From: Runella sp. MFBS21
GTDB lineage: Bacteria > Bacteroidota > Bacteroidia > Cytophagales > Spirosomataceae
Assembly: GCF_029433105.1 (NCBI RefSeq)
Contig: NZ_JARNTW010000028.1
Coordinates: 1-64,000 of the forward strand
DNA: 64,000 nucleotides
Direction of reading: 5' to 3'
The notes beneath the pieces were generated by a model. The model was not told the DNA's origin. It made no database searches and saw nothing but the letters and a program-made list of their open reading frames with translations. Shown piece after piece: positions 8,404 to 18,533 of the stretch; position 1 is the stretch's first letter; every line of letters begins with the position of its first letter. The translations under genes and the position numbers were made by a program.

Positions 8404-9010
8404 ATGGTCATAACAAAGAAAGAATTTATGGCTTTAGCCAGCGGAAAATACGAAAAACTGCAAAATTTCAATCAAATTAACGACTTTTATGCCTATAAAA
8501 AAGAGTTTGAAGGTATTTGGGATGAGTTTGGTGAACAATCATTAGAAAAAAATATTAGTAATGTCCCTAAAAACCCTCAAAAAAACATTGTTCGAACTCG
8601 GTATGGAAAAATAGACATCGATAAAACACATAGTTTTAGTGAATCCACTTTTGCAAGAGAAATTAACTTTATTAGCAACGAACCAAATTTTTGCTAAAGT
8701 CTCTAATTTGGTAGAATCACTTTTATGTATTCAAGTGAGCGAAAGTCAAACCTATAGAGTGGTGCAAAAAGTTAGTCAAACAATACAATATCCCTGCCTT
8801 CATCAGAATTAATTGACTTACAAGCGCAAGCCGACCAGCAAGTATATGCTATGGTCGACGGCTCTTTTCTGTTTACCGATTATGGTTCGAAAGAAATAAA
8901 AGTGGGACGTGTTTTTCAGGCTAGTCCCGGCAAATCTGTTGTTAGATTTAGAGTTATGTACCAAAAACGACATAGAGTTGTTGATTGGCAAACGGTTAAA
9001 AATCAAGAGA
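8404..9010 (+). pseudogene. Decayed transposase, N-terminal part (Bacteroidota IS, family not assigned)
   Basis: The first 80 or so codons (F-Y-A-Y-K-K-E-F-E-G-I-W, then TRYGKIDIDKTHSFS) resemble the N-terminus of a Bacteroidota transposase. The reading then shifts frame (QEKLTLLATNQIF, then VSESQTYRVVQK) and shifts again into VYAMVDGSFLFT and KEIKVGRVFQA, a typical DDE-type core segment. At least two frameshifts make it inactive. The sequence runs straight into a second, unrelated transposase remnant. Confidence 0.6.
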
Positions 9011-10198
9011 ATGGGAAAAGCTACAAGCTACCTTCAACGTCAGGAAATAATAGCATTACGCAAAGAAGGGTATGATTATGGGTCGATAAGTCAATCATTA
9101 AGTATGAGTTTTTCGACAGCTCGCGCCATTTGTCAACTCTACAAAAAGCAAGGTGAATCAGGTCTTGTAACTCATTATAATAATTGTGGCAAAGAACCTG
9201 TAAGTCGTACTAACTTGATATATAGAGCCTCTCTTTGGCTCAAACACTTACACCCGCTATGGCGTATGCCTCGCATCCCTACCAAGTTACGAGAGGCAGA
9301 ACTATACGCACCATAGACCGTTGGTACAAGGTCGTAGGTTTACATAAATCCCGCAGCCACAATCAACGGGAGTCGATAGGTAAATCAACCGCAGTCCATA
9401 ATATTTGGCAACGGGGCCGTCGTGCGGTAGATGCTAAAGAGAGCCTAACATTAGTAGATGGACAAAAAGCATCTTATTTGACTATCACAGGCGAACGAAG
9501 CGGTGCTGACTTCGCTCGTTTTTTTCCTATGGACGTATTTGTTAAGTACCTCTTGAGGGACTACGACAAAAACTGATTAGCGTTTTCCTGAGATGGGGCA
9601 AATGCGTTGGACTGCCGAAGCGGAGCCATGCAAGTGGATGATGTCGAGCCACTTGGTTGTCCTCCAGCTGGTATCACATCTGCTTTGACACTGTGGCTTA
9701 TCGCTAATGATATTGATATGATATTCAATATTCTAAGATGTCCGCAAGCCAATGCTAAAGTAGAGTGTATGCAGGACACATCGGCGAAATGGGCTGAAAT
9801 GCATAAAATCCAAAGTTTACAAATACGTTTGGAGACAGAGGCCACTTTTCACAGAGCTGAATTTTCTGTTTCCCGACTCAAATATCAAACTCGTTTGCAG
9901 GTTTTTCCTGAACTGGAAACTTGATGTAAATGATTTCGATTAAAAACTGGTATATGAGTTTCTTGCCAAGAAACTCTATGCTCGAAGTGTGTCTAAAAGT
10001 GGGCAAATTTCCCATTTTGACCAAAAAGTGTCTGTGAGAAGCAAATACAGGTATCAAACGGTAGAAATTAAATTTGATGCAGGAAAGTGCACATGGGATG
10101 TTTGTGCTCAAAACAATATCATCAAATCTTTCGTCGCCTAAAACCTTAAAAAGGATAGAATCCAAAATTTAACCGTTATGTCAATAAACAAAACTTAA
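9011..10198 (+). pseudogene. Decayed helix-turn-helix/DDE transposase
   Basis: Starts MGKATSYLQRQEIIALRKEG with a clear HTH (GSISQSLSMSFSTARAI), then shifts frame (IRTIDRWYKVVGL, DAKESLTLVDGQKASYLTI) and shifts again. The last part reads QANAKVECMQDTSAKWAE and finally LYARSVSKSGQISHFDQK to INKT-stop. The middle has several frameshifts and stops. It can be followed over almost its full length, so it decayed by point mutation rather than truncation. Confidence 0.6.
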
Positions 10199-10692
10199 TG
10201 TCTTAAATCGCAATTATATCTCTATGTCTAACAACACACCTTATTCTCCTAAACTTAATTTAGTGGTCGCCGCTGCGGTGGAATACACAATACATATCAT
10301 ACACATCATGCCGATTGTAAAGCCTCTTTACAAATTTTTGAACAGCATATCAAAGAACTAACGAATCAAAAAATATTTAATAAACACCAAATAATCAACA
10401 TACTAGAACATATTGAAAGCCTGGTTAAACAAATTTAATATCGATTACCCAAATGGGAATAATTATAAAAATCGTAGCGAACTATTGGCTTACTGACTGA
10501 TAACTTTTTCTGAAAAATATTTGGTATTGCTTCGCGTTATAGATACATTCAGGAAGATTTAGTTACTAATCTGTTTATGAGAGTATTATCTCTGTTTTTT
10601 AATTAAAATGGGTAGTAAAAAAGTAAATAGCAGGCAGTTTGTGCAAATGTAACCGGCTCATCGTCAGAAATGGAAGAAAATAAGCTTAACCA
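10199..10692. other. Gene-free stretch downstream of the transposase remnants
   Basis: Fragments of coding-like sequence (about 10310-10440, reading CKASLQIFEQHIKEL, then INILEHIESLVKQI) are visible but broken by stops. They may be the displaced C-terminus of the first transposase or an accessory IS gene. Nothing else is recognisable. Confidence 0.35.
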
Positions 10693-12729
10693 ATGAATTA
10701 TCAGGACTTCCTCGATCGTTTTGAATATGACCCCGATGCAGACCGGCTGGGTGAGGGAGGATTTGGGGTTGTCTATAAAGCCCATGACCAATGGCGATAC
10801 GAGACGGTCGCTTTAAAGATCGTTCGCTTTCGCCCTGAGCAGGAGCATTTCAGTTTATTGAGGGAGTTTGAATTGGCCCAAAAACTGAAGCACCTCAACA
10901 TCGCTCATTATTCAGAATGCTACCAACTGCTGTTTCCCCGACAGGGAATGCACGAAGTAGCTGTCATGAAATACTACGAGGATGGACATTTAGGGCAATT
11001 ATTAACAAAGAAAACCCTCTCTGTCGTCCAAAAGCATCGGCTTATTGAAGGGCTTATGGCGGGGATTGGCTACCTGCACCGCTGCCTTCCGGTAATCATT
11101 CATCGGGATCTGAAGCCATCAAACGTATTGATTATTGCCCAGAATAACACTTATATTCCCTTAATTACAGATTTTGGCATCAGCCGTCAGGCCAAGGCGT
11201 CAGATATATCACACGTAACCTCTACCACCATAGTGGGTTCGCTGCACTTTGCCGCTCCCGAACAGGCAGAAAAGGGCGCACTACGCCCCACGGCCGACTT
11301 GTGGAGTTTGGGGATTTTGATGAGCTATATTTGGCTGGACGGTTGCCTGCCTTTCAGAAACGAAGGTCTTAACCTACAAACCGACTCGGGGCAGTTGGAG
11401 TACCGTCGTCGGATATTGACCTTAGACTGGGCACCCATCGTTGAACAAATCCCTGAAAAGTATTTTGCGTTGATTCGTCAATGTTTGGTGGTAGATCCTC
11501 ACCAACGGGCCAAAAGTGTGGATGAGTTGGTATTGCCTTCCCTACTGGCGAGTGAGCTGCCTCCTGTCGCAACCCCTGTTGAAAGCAGAAATAAGCCGCC
11601 TTACTCCTTTAAAAATAACCCGGCAGAAAGAAAAAAGCAACCAATCAACCCACCCCGATTAATCTCGGAAGAAACAGGTGACTTAGCCGAAAGCTATGAG
11701 AGTTCTCCCAAGCCAATATCTTCCTTGGTTGAACAAACGGGCATCATGCCCAATCCCTTAGACATGGTAGCTTTGGGGGTAGTTCCGTTTCAAAAAGCAG
11801 AAAAAGAGGAGAGAACCGAGCCGCCGCCCAAAAAGAAAACGGCTCGAAAAACAGATTATCGCTGGCTTACACGCATCGGAGCGATCATTGGGGTATTGGG
11901 GCTTATCGGAATGATGGCTTGGTATATGAAAGACCTTCTGGCCTACCCTGAAGATGAGCCGCAGAAGACCGTCCCATATAGTTTTATTGTTCCGGATCCC
12001 CTTCCCTCTAAGACTGATACTGCCCATACCGACCCAACTGAAAAACCTGCGATCTCTCCGGTCATTGTCGTTCCTATAGTGCCCCAACCTGCTCCTAAAA
12101 AAGAAGTTTGGGAAAAGCCGATATTGATACCAGTGGCGGGTGGCCGATTTGACATAGGCGGCGGGCAGCGAGCCGGAAATGAAAAAACGATACGGGTAGC
12201 ATCCGTACAAAATTTTTGGATCGCCCCGGCTGAAGTGACTGTCAAAGAGTACCGTCGCTATTGTCGTCTTACCGGTCATACAATGCCCCAAACTCCGCCT
12301 TGGGGATGGAAAGACAATGATCCCGTGGTCAACGTCACTTGGCAGCAAGCAAACGATTACTGCCTTTGGGTGAGTAAGCAAACGGGAGATACTTACCGAC
12401 TGCCCACCGAAGTCGAATGGGAATATGCGGCCCGAGGCGGAAAACAAACGAAAGACTATCTCTATGCAGGCAGTAATGAGCTCAATGAAGTTGGGTGGTA
12501 CAATGTCAATACGCAGGAAAAAGGAGTCAAACCCGTACGACAAAAAAAAGCCAATGAATTGGGATTGTACGACATGAGCGGCAATGCAGGAGAATGGTGC
12601 GCCGAAGGGGCGATCCGAGGCGGTACTTGGAACGATGATTCTGTTTATTTAAGACCTGCCGTTAAGAGGAACACGGCTGTCGGGTATCAGAATTATGAAA
12701 CAGGATTCCGGATAGTAAAAACTGATTGA
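10693..12729 (+). CDS. Ser/Thr protein kinase fused to an FGE-sulfatase-like domain
   Basis: 678 residues. The kinase domain (about 15-290) has a Gly-rich loop GEGGFGVVYKA (20-30), Lys42 in VALKIV, the HRDLKPSN catalytic loop (Asp139) and DFG (Asp160), so it looks active. A linker leads to one membrane helix (about 394-411), then a Pro-rich spacer and a C-terminal FGE/SUMF1-like domain (about 474-678, with [20 protein letters not shown] and the GFRIV end). The kinase is thus cytosolic and the FGE domain outside. The catalytic Cys pair of true FGE is absent, so the domain probably binds ligands. Its 3' end lacks the NNC/NNT signature seen in the caspase-FGE genes. Confidence 0.9.
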   Translation: MNYQDFLDRFEYDPDADRLGEGGFGVVYKAHDQWRYETVALKIVRFRPEQEHFSLLREFELAQKLKHLNIAHYSECYQLLFPRQGMHEVAVMKYYEDGHLGQLLTKKTLSVVQKHRLIEGLMAGIGYLHRCLPVIIHRDLKPSNVLIIAQNNTYIPLITDFGISRQAKASDISHVTSTTIVGSLHFAAPEQAEKGALRPTADLWSLGILMSYIWLDGCLPFRNEGLNLQTDSGQLEYRRRILTLDWAPIVEQIPEKYFALIRQCLVVDPHQRAKSVDELVLPSLLASELPPVATPVESRNKPPYSFKNNPAERKKQPINPPRLISEETGDLAESYESSPKPISSLVEQTGIMPNPLDMVALGVVPFQKAEKEERTEPPPKKKTARKTDYRWLTRIGAIIGVLGLIGMMAWYMKDLLAYPEDEPQKTVPYSFIVPDPLPSKTDTAHTDPTEKPAISPVIVVPIVPQPAPKKEVWEKPILIPVAGGRFDIGGGQRAGNEKTIRVASVQNFWIAPAEVTVKEYRRYCRLTGHTMPQTPPWGWKDNDPVVNVTWQQANDYCLWVSKQTGDTYRLPTEVEWEYAARGGKQTKDYLYAGSNELNEVGWYNVNTQEKGVKPVRQKKANELGLYDMSGNAGEWCAEGAIRGGTWNDDSVYLRPAVKRNTAVGYQNYETGFRIVKTD

Positions 12730-12744
12730 TGATAATTTTAGCTG

Positions 12745-13130
12745 TGTCTTGTCCTAGCATAGGTTGACCCCAAAAAAGGTGTTAACCATGTATAAATAGA
12801 AGGTATCAAAAGTTGTTCGGCATTCTAGTATTGAATTTAAGAGACAAGTGGTTGCTCAATTAGATGCCAATCTACTGACTATTTCCGATATTGTCAGACT
12901 ATATGAAGTGTCTGCTATAAGCGTATGCCAATGGTGACAACAATATTCTATTATAGAATCAAAAAACGACAAAATTAGTGGTTGAAATGGAATCAGAAGC
13001 CCTAAAAACGAAGGCTTTATGAAAACCTAATGCGGAGTTAGAGCGCATTATTGGCCAAAAACAATTAAAGATTAATTAGAGAAGCTAATAGAAATTACTT
13101 CTGCGGACTTAAAAATTGACTTAAACCGCT
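12745..13130 (+). pseudogene. Decayed IS3-family OrfA with left end
   Basis: Begins with TGTCTTGTCCTAG plus CATAGGTTGACC, matching the IS end at 147-171. It then reads an OrfA HTH (EFKRQVVAQLDANLL, YEVSAISVCQW, stop). After a further stop it gives the OrfA coiled coil (VVEMESEALKTKAL, stop, AELERIIGQKQLKI, stop, and SADLKIDL). At least four stops. No OrfB is visible downstream, so only the 5' end of the IS remains. Confidence 0.65.
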
Positions 13131-13163
13131 GCACTTTTCCCCAAAATCTCAATGAACTTCAAA

Positions 13164-13201
13164 GATATGTACGGCGCACTGTTTCAAAACTCGTACATAT
13201 C
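13164..13201. repeat. Inverted repeat GATATGTACG / CGTACATATC
   Basis: Two perfect 10-bp arms 18 bp apart in the gene-free stretch between the IS remnant and the next caspase gene. No T-run follows. It could be an operator for a dimeric regulator. The rest of this roughly 470-bp stretch shows nothing recognisable. Confidence 0.35.
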
Positions 13202-13605
13202 ATAGGATAACTTTTTGAAGTATTATTTGCTTAAATGTACAAAAAGTCAAAACTTATACCCTAATTTACTTTGCTCAAAAAATCATCCTATGAAAATTCG
13301 CTTTACCCATTGAACTTTACCTACATTATGAAACATTTGCTTATACTTCAACTTCATTGAGTTACCATACACTTACAAGTTTTATCTAGACTTCCCAAAG
13401 AAAAATTGAGTGTTGATTTCTAGTAAGTCAACTTCAGATGATGATTGTGTATGGGAGGTAAAACAAAAGGAAACATTCTAATGCTGAAAAGTCTACTTTT
13501 CAATAGACCTGCATAAACTGTGTTTGAGTAAAAAAATAGTTAATACAAACGATAAGGTTTACCAAATTGGGGGCATATATAACACACCTAAATCAAATTC
13601 AAAAA

Positions 13606-14763
13606 ATGTTTAAACAAGTAATAATAAAACCTTTTTTTTGTAAAGTAGTAGTACTACTACTTGCTTGTAGTCAAGCAAGCTTGGGACAAACGTTCCATGC
13701 TCTTCTTATCGCTGACACACGTGATACAAAGATTGGTACGAGTTGTGAAACCGACCTGATTGCGATGAACTCAAAAATGGGAGAAGTCGCCAAAGCTATC
13801 GGTTATATTTATCATCCTATCATTATAAGTGAGCAAAACTTTGGTAGAGCAGCGATTGATTCTGTACTAAGTACTTTGCCATGTACACCAAAAGATATAC
13901 TGTTTTGTATGTATGCGGGGCATGGATATACCGTCAATGGACGACCCAATATCTTTCCTTTACTCTTACTAAAAGATAATAATGGATGGGGACTAGATGA
14001 CCTACATCTTGCACTCAAAAACAAACACCCTCGTTTATGTATTACGCTTGGAGACTGTTGCTCACAGTTATTCCCAGAGAAAATTCCTCCGTCTATGCGT
14101 TGTATTTTTCGAGGAATTGATGTATCCAAAGATATAGATATTTTATCAAAGCTCTTTATCCAAACCAATGGTGATGTGATAATATGCAGCACTCAATCGG
14201 GCGAGTTAGCAGGGTCATGGCCTACCTATGGGGGCTTTTATACGCGTTCTTGGTTAGAAGCCTTAGATTTTGCTATTGGAAGTAACACACAAGTGACTTG
14301 GGAAAACTTACTACTTGATAGTAAGTTGAGACTGAATACTTTTATCAATATGACTTTCATGTTGAGTCCACACGAAAAGCCCCGTCAAACACCACATTGG
14401 CGTATTAATTATGGAGGGATAGCGCCTTCTCCCACCCCTGATCCCCAGCCTAAGCCTCTTGTCAGTTTTGTTGATTTAAATGATTTTTTGAATCAATTAG
14501 CTGACGAAAACCAATATCCCTTATACGAAACAAGAGCAGCTATTAGAGAAAGCAAAAGAAATATCTTTTTTGTACCAGAGGCTGAAATCCAGATATTTAT
14601 CAATAACCCCGAAAAACCGGTAGAAACCCAATCATTGACCAGATTTTTGAGTCGTTTAGTAAACAACGCACAACAAGTTAAGCAAGTCAATGTAATAGAA
14701 CGGCACTCTATCTCTGCTGACAATGGAAAGTATCAGGTACTGACAGTACAAGAGGTCAGATAA
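13606..14763 (+). CDS. Exported caspase-like protein, divergent
   Basis: 385 residues from the ATG at 13606; an in-frame TTG 39 nt earlier would put extra residues before the signal peptide and is less likely. A Sec signal (about 1-25, ending LGQ) is followed by a caspase-like domain with His106 (YAGHGY) and a GDCC motif (Cys151/152) in place of the usual D-A-C-R. The C-terminal 120 residues form an unassigned domain after a P-T-P-D-P-Q-P linker. It differs from the other caspases here in lacking the VIGN-x-x-Y opening, so it represents another C14 branch. First of a row of plus-strand genes. Confidence 0.75.
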   Translation: MFKQVIIKPFFCKVVVLLLACSQASLGQTFHALLIADTRDTKIGTSCETDLIAMNSKMGEVAKAIGYIYHPIIISEQNFGRAAIDSVLSTLPCTPKDILFCMYAGHGYTVNGRPNIFPLLLLKDNNGWGLDDLHLALKNKHPRLCITLGDCCSQLFPEKIPPSMRCIFRGIDVSKDIDILSKLFIQTNGDVIICSTQSGELAGSWPTYGGFYTRSWLEALDFAIGSNTQVTWENLLLDSKLRLNTFINMTFMLSPHEKPRQTPHWRINYGGIAPSPTPDPQPKPLVSFVDLNDFLNQLADENQYPLYETRAAIRESKRNIFFVPEAEIQIFINNPEKPVETQSLTRFLSRLVNNAQQVKQVNVIERHSISADNGKYQVLTVQEVR

Positions 14764-14834
14764 GAAAAAAAATAAGAAGCTGATAATCTTTTATAGGCGA
14801 ATAGTATCAACCATAAAACACCCCAACCAACCTA

Positions 14835-15410
14835 ATGAGAACTGTTTTATTATTGATTGTTTTTTTTGGATATATGCCTTTTGCTAAAGGACAAAACGAC
14901 ATCTCGCAAGAACGTTTGGAGGAATTTCGTAAGCTTACCGAGCACCGCGTTGCTGACTTCCAACAGTACCTTTCTATTATAGCCGATAAAAAAGCCTCTC
15001 CCGAGCAAAAAAAGGAGGCGATAGACTTGACGATGGATTTGTTTATTGAAGGGGCAAAAATGCAAGTATCAGGTCGTGATGGTAAACCTCGCCCCCCTCA
15101 GCCTATTCGTGGTTATTTGAACAGATTAAGCGGTTTAGACAAATACACCAAGATTGAAATCACTTCTTATGCTGTAGCAGCCGTATCAAAGTTTGAAAAA
15201 GGGCCTGACGGAGACTACCACGCCACAGCCACCTATTTTCAACAATTTAAAGGTTTTGATAGTAATGGAAAATTATTGTACGGTTCTCAAGATCGGAAAG
15301 ATATAGCGGTAAGTGGTAAAACAGGTAACAAAGACATGAAGAAAGATGATCTCAAGATATTTTTTGGAGATATAGTTGTGCGGGAGACCATACCACTCAA
15401 TGGACAGTAA
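14835..15410 (+). CDS. Exported hypothetical protein
   Basis: 191 residues with a Sec signal (about 1-19, ending AKGQ). The body is helical at first (about 25-80), then mixed. No family recognised. The pattern (an R-G-Y-L-N-R-L-x-x-L segment, then Y-x-x-x-x-x-Y-F-x-Q-F-K-G-F) resembles nuclear-transport-factor-like exported proteins of Bacteroidota only loosely. Sits between the divergent caspase and a DUF4384 protein, in the same direction with short gaps. Confidence 0.65.
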   Translation: MRTVLLLIVFFGYMPFAKGQNDISQERLEEFRKLTEHRVADFQQYLSIIADKKASPEQKKEAIDLTMDLFIEGAKMQVSGRDGKPRPPQPIRGYLNRLSGLDKYTKIEITSYAVAAVSKFEKGPDGDYHATATYFQQFKGFDSNGKLLYGSQDRKDIAVSGKTGNKDMKKDDLKIFFGDIVVRETIPLNGQ

Positions 15411-15456
15411 TTTTTTTCTGCTGATACCTTAGTTATTAAAACCCCAATTTGTTGAA

Positions 15457-16929
15457 ATGAAAACGCTAAGATTTTTTTTGGTTGTTTATTTATTATTAAC
15501 TGTAAATACAATTCAAGCCCAAAGTGAAGCTCAAAAAAGACAGGCAGCATTGAGTGCCAAAGAAGCTATTAATGATTTTCAGTCCTCATTGGGGTCGTTG
15601 TTTGGGAGTGCCCCTAAAGAGCAAGATAATGTACAACGTCGTCGCAATATAGGAGTAGTCAATGATTATGTAGCATCTAATTGTCGTATATCCGTCAACG
15701 ACTTATTGCGGGGCTCTAACGTACTGGACTGGAACGAATATTTTAGAAGAATCCCTTTAGAATTTCCAGATGGGTTATTGTTTGAAATTGAGCTTAAAAA
15801 AGCCACTTTTAGCAAAACTTTTCGGACTACCTCACAAGGACTTTTGATAGATGTATACGCACAAAAAAGTATATATGGTACTCGTCGAAATGGAGAACAG
15901 GTCGAATTAAGTAATAAACCCTGTCGCATAGGAGTCTATCTGAATGCCTTGGGCAACAGCAGCGGAGGCTGCAAAATAGGTTTTATTGACCATGATCTTA
16001 GCGGCCAAAATAATACATTTTCCCTAGAAGATGGTACGACTCCCTATGATTATAAGACCCTTAACGAGACTTTGAGTACCATAGCTGAGCAGGTCAATGC
16101 TGAGATTAAGCAAAAAGGATTGAAAAAGATTCAGCTCACTACGTTTACATATGAGCAGCAAGGCGTAGTCGATGATTTTGCACTCAAAACCACAACGGCT
16201 TTTCGACAAGAATTAGCCAAGCTCAATCCTTCTTTAGAAATTACCTCTCCTTCGCGTAGTTGGCAAGATGAAATTAAAATCAAGGGAGGTTATCAACATA
16301 AAGGAAACTATGTGGAGTTTGTGGCTCAATTAGAAGATGATACCCAAAAGCCACTCAGTAAACTTGCTATTGACCGACTACTCCCCAAAAATTTAGATCC
16401 TAATTCCACAGTTATTCCTGTATTAGCACCTCCCGTAATACCAGAGGTAAAGCAAGTAAAGCAAGATCTCAACAAGATTAAAGAGCCTCTCCCTAATATC
16501 GAAGCCTTAAAGTTTGGAATAACCACCAATCGCGGGATAAACAGCCTCATTTATGAAGAGCAAGATACCATGCTATTGGCCGTAAAAGCTAATAAGGCGT
16601 GTTATGTGCGACTGGTCTATCGCATGGCAAATGGGAAATTGGCCTTACTTCGAAATCGTGATTTCAAGATTAACGAATACGAACTTAATAAGTGGGTTGA
16701 CATTAGAGACATCTTCGAATGTTCTTCACCCTTTGGCGCGGAGTTTTTGATTGCCTATGCTTCTACTGATGTATTTGAAAGTCTCAAAACGCATGAAGAA
16801 GACGGTTATATCATTATAGACAACCCTTTAGAAGAAGTCAAAAGGCTGTCCACCTCAAGAGCCTTCAAAAATAAAGGTTCGGTCGTAGAGCAACAGTTGC
16901 AGATAACAACAAGGACGAGGAGGAAATAA
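15457..16929 (+). CDS. Exported protein with a C-terminal DUF4384 domain
   Basis: 490 residues: a Sec signal (about 1-22, ending IQAQ), an unassigned domain to about 330, and a DUF4384-like domain (about 345-465, with the pattern D-x-x-L-L-A-V-K-A-N-K-x-C-Y-V-R-L-V-Y and G-A-E-F-L-I-A-Y-A-S). DUF4384 is common in envelope proteins and often accompanies caspases and kinases. It recurs in the papain-like protein at 22392, so it may be a shared interaction module of this island. Confidence 0.75.
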   Translation: MKTLRFFLVVYLLLTVNTIQAQSEAQKRQAALSAKEAINDFQSSLGSLFGSAPKEQDNVQRRRNIGVVNDYVASNCRISVNDLLRGSNVLDWNEYFRRIPLEFPDGLLFEIELKKATFSKTFRTTSQGLLIDVYAQKSIYGTRRNGEQVELSNKPCRIGVYLNALGNSSGGCKIGFIDHDLSGQNNTFSLEDGTTPYDYKTLNETLSTIAEQVNAEIKQKGLKKIQLTTFTYEQQGVVDDFALKTTTAFRQELAKLNPSLEITSPSRSWQDEIKIKGGYQHKGNYVEFVAQLEDDTQKPLSKLAIDRLLPKNLDPNSTVIPVLAPPVIPEVKQVKQDLNKIKEPLPNIEALKFGITTNRGINSLIYEEQDTMLLAVKANKACYVRLVYRMANGKLALLRNRDFKINEYELNKWVDIRDIFECSSPFGAEFLIAYASTDVFESLKTHEEDGYIIIDNPLEEVKRLSTSRAFKNKGSVVEQQLQITTRTRRK

Positions 16930-16952
16930 TCTAAAAGTATTGTGAAGGGTAA

Positions 16953-18500
16953 ATGAACATTAAAAAAATGATGAAAATATTAATACTTACTTTTCTGACA
17001 GCTTGTCTAAGTTTCAATATTTATGCACAAACTTCCGCTACTGATTGGGTCAATATCGGAATTTTACGTGATAATGAGGCATCTAATTATTTAAAAGAAC
17101 TCAAAGAACTTGGAGAAACAGACAAAAATGTCGATCTGTATCAACAGCAATTAAAAAATGCAGAAGAGATAGAAAAGACGTATTCAGATGAAATAAAACG
17201 CTTAGGTAATGTACTCACTAAGCAGCCTCAAAATACAGAGATAAAACGACAAAAGAAGGAGGCAGAAACGAAACTCCGTGAAAGTAAGGCTGAAACACAA
17301 CAAATTAAAGATAAGCTGAATGGTGCTACCGCTTACCGAACTGAAGACCACAAAACAAGAGTAGCTGTACTAACCTCTAAATTCAATGCAGCACAGGAAG
17401 AAGCCCGCGAAGCCTACAACCAAGCACTTACTATAGATCCGAACCATTATGAAGCTCTTTTCAACCTCGGGGTGATCTATTTTAATGAGGCCGTTGAGCT
17501 AAAAAAGAAGGTGGATAACATGGATATGAAAACCTACAATGCCAATGGTAGAGGGGTGGAATCTCAAGTTTATGGCCTGTTTTTAGCCGCTAAACCTTAT
17601 TTCGATCGTGCTTCCAAAATCAAGGAAGAAGATGACCTGACCAATGTTTTGTCGTCACTTTCTTCTGTAATTGAGCAATTTAATCAAAAAGGAATAAAGC
17701 CCATTTTTCCCTCCAATACCCAGAATAAAACGTCTACTTATTCCCAAAAAAGTTCTACGCCTGCTTATAATCCACCGCCTCAAACAGCACCATCGACTTA
17801 TAATCAGCCTACCACGAGCGTAGGCCAAAACCGCGTGGCCTTGGTTATTGGCAACTCCGCCTATACGCACGGAAGTCAGCTCAATAACTTACCCGTAAAT
17901 GATGCTCAAGATATGGCAAACCGCTTACGCGAACTTGGATTTAAAGTTACCACCGTCACCAATGGTACTCAAAACAAACTCATGGATGCTTTTCGACAAT
18001 TTAGCAAAAGCGCCACTGAGGCCGATGTAGCCTTATTTTTTTATGCTGGGCACGGCATAGAAGCGGAGGGAATCAATTATTTAGTACCAATTGATGCTCG
18101 ATTGGACGCTCCCGCCGATGCCCGTTTTGAAAGTATATCTCTCAATATGGTTTTAGATGAAATGAAGCGATTCAAAACTAAAATCAATCTGGTGTATTTG
18201 GATGCTTGTCGCAACAATCCCTTCCGGTCGTGGAACCGCGACACAGGCAATCGGGGCTTTGTGCAAGTAGGTCGTTTGGCTCAAAGTACCAAAGTCTATT
18301 ATGCCACGCAGCCAGGCGATGTAGCGCAGAATGGGGCCGGAAGAAATGGGATGTTTACTACTGCTCTATTACGGCATTTAAAAAAAGGCGTTGAAATCGA
18401 AGATTTAATGCGTCAAGTGACCAATGAAGTTAACAAAAACACCAACGGTAATCAGTTGCCTTTTGCAGCAGGGACTTTATTTGAAAAGTTTGAGTTTTAA
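16953..18500 (+). CDS. Exported coiled-coil/TPR protein with C-terminal caspase-like domain
   Basis: 515 residues: a Sec signal (about 1-26, ending IYAQ), a long coiled coil (about 35-130), a TPR unit (EAYNQALTIDPNHYEALFNLG, about 150-175), a Q/P/S-rich linker, then a caspase domain (about 290-515) with His367 (YAGHGIE) and Cys419 (LDACRNNPF). The domain ends FAAGTLFEKFEF, as in the caspases at 4358 and 46754. The TPR probably binds partner proteins and positions the protease. Follows the DUF4384 gene by 23 nt, so likely co-transcribed. Confidence 0.85.
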   Translation: MNIKKMMKILILTFLTACLSFNIYAQTSATDWVNIGILRDNEASNYLKELKELGETDKNVDLYQQQLKNAEEIEKTYSDEIKRLGNVLTKQPQNTEIKRQKKEAETKLRESKAETQQIKDKLNGATAYRTEDHKTRVAVLTSKFNAAQEEAREAYNQALTIDPNHYEALFNLGVIYFNEAVELKKKVDNMDMKTYNANGRGVESQVYGLFLAAKPYFDRASKIKEEDDLTNVLSSLSSVIEQFNQKGIKPIFPSNTQNKTSTYSQKSSTPAYNPPPQTAPSTYNQPTTSVGQNRVALVIGNSAYTHGSQLNNLPVNDAQDMANRLRELGFKVTTVTNGTQNKLMDAFRQFSKSATEADVALFFYAGHGIEAEGINYLVPIDARLDAPADARFESISLNMVLDEMKRFKTKINLVYLDACRNNPFRSWNRDTGNRGFVQVGRLAQSTKVYYATQPGDVAQNGAGRNGMFTTALLRHLKKGVEIEDLMRQVTNEVNKNTNGNQLPFAAGTLFEKFEF

Positions 18501-18533
18501 AAAATCCTTTTCCTTTCTTTAATTTTAAAGTGC

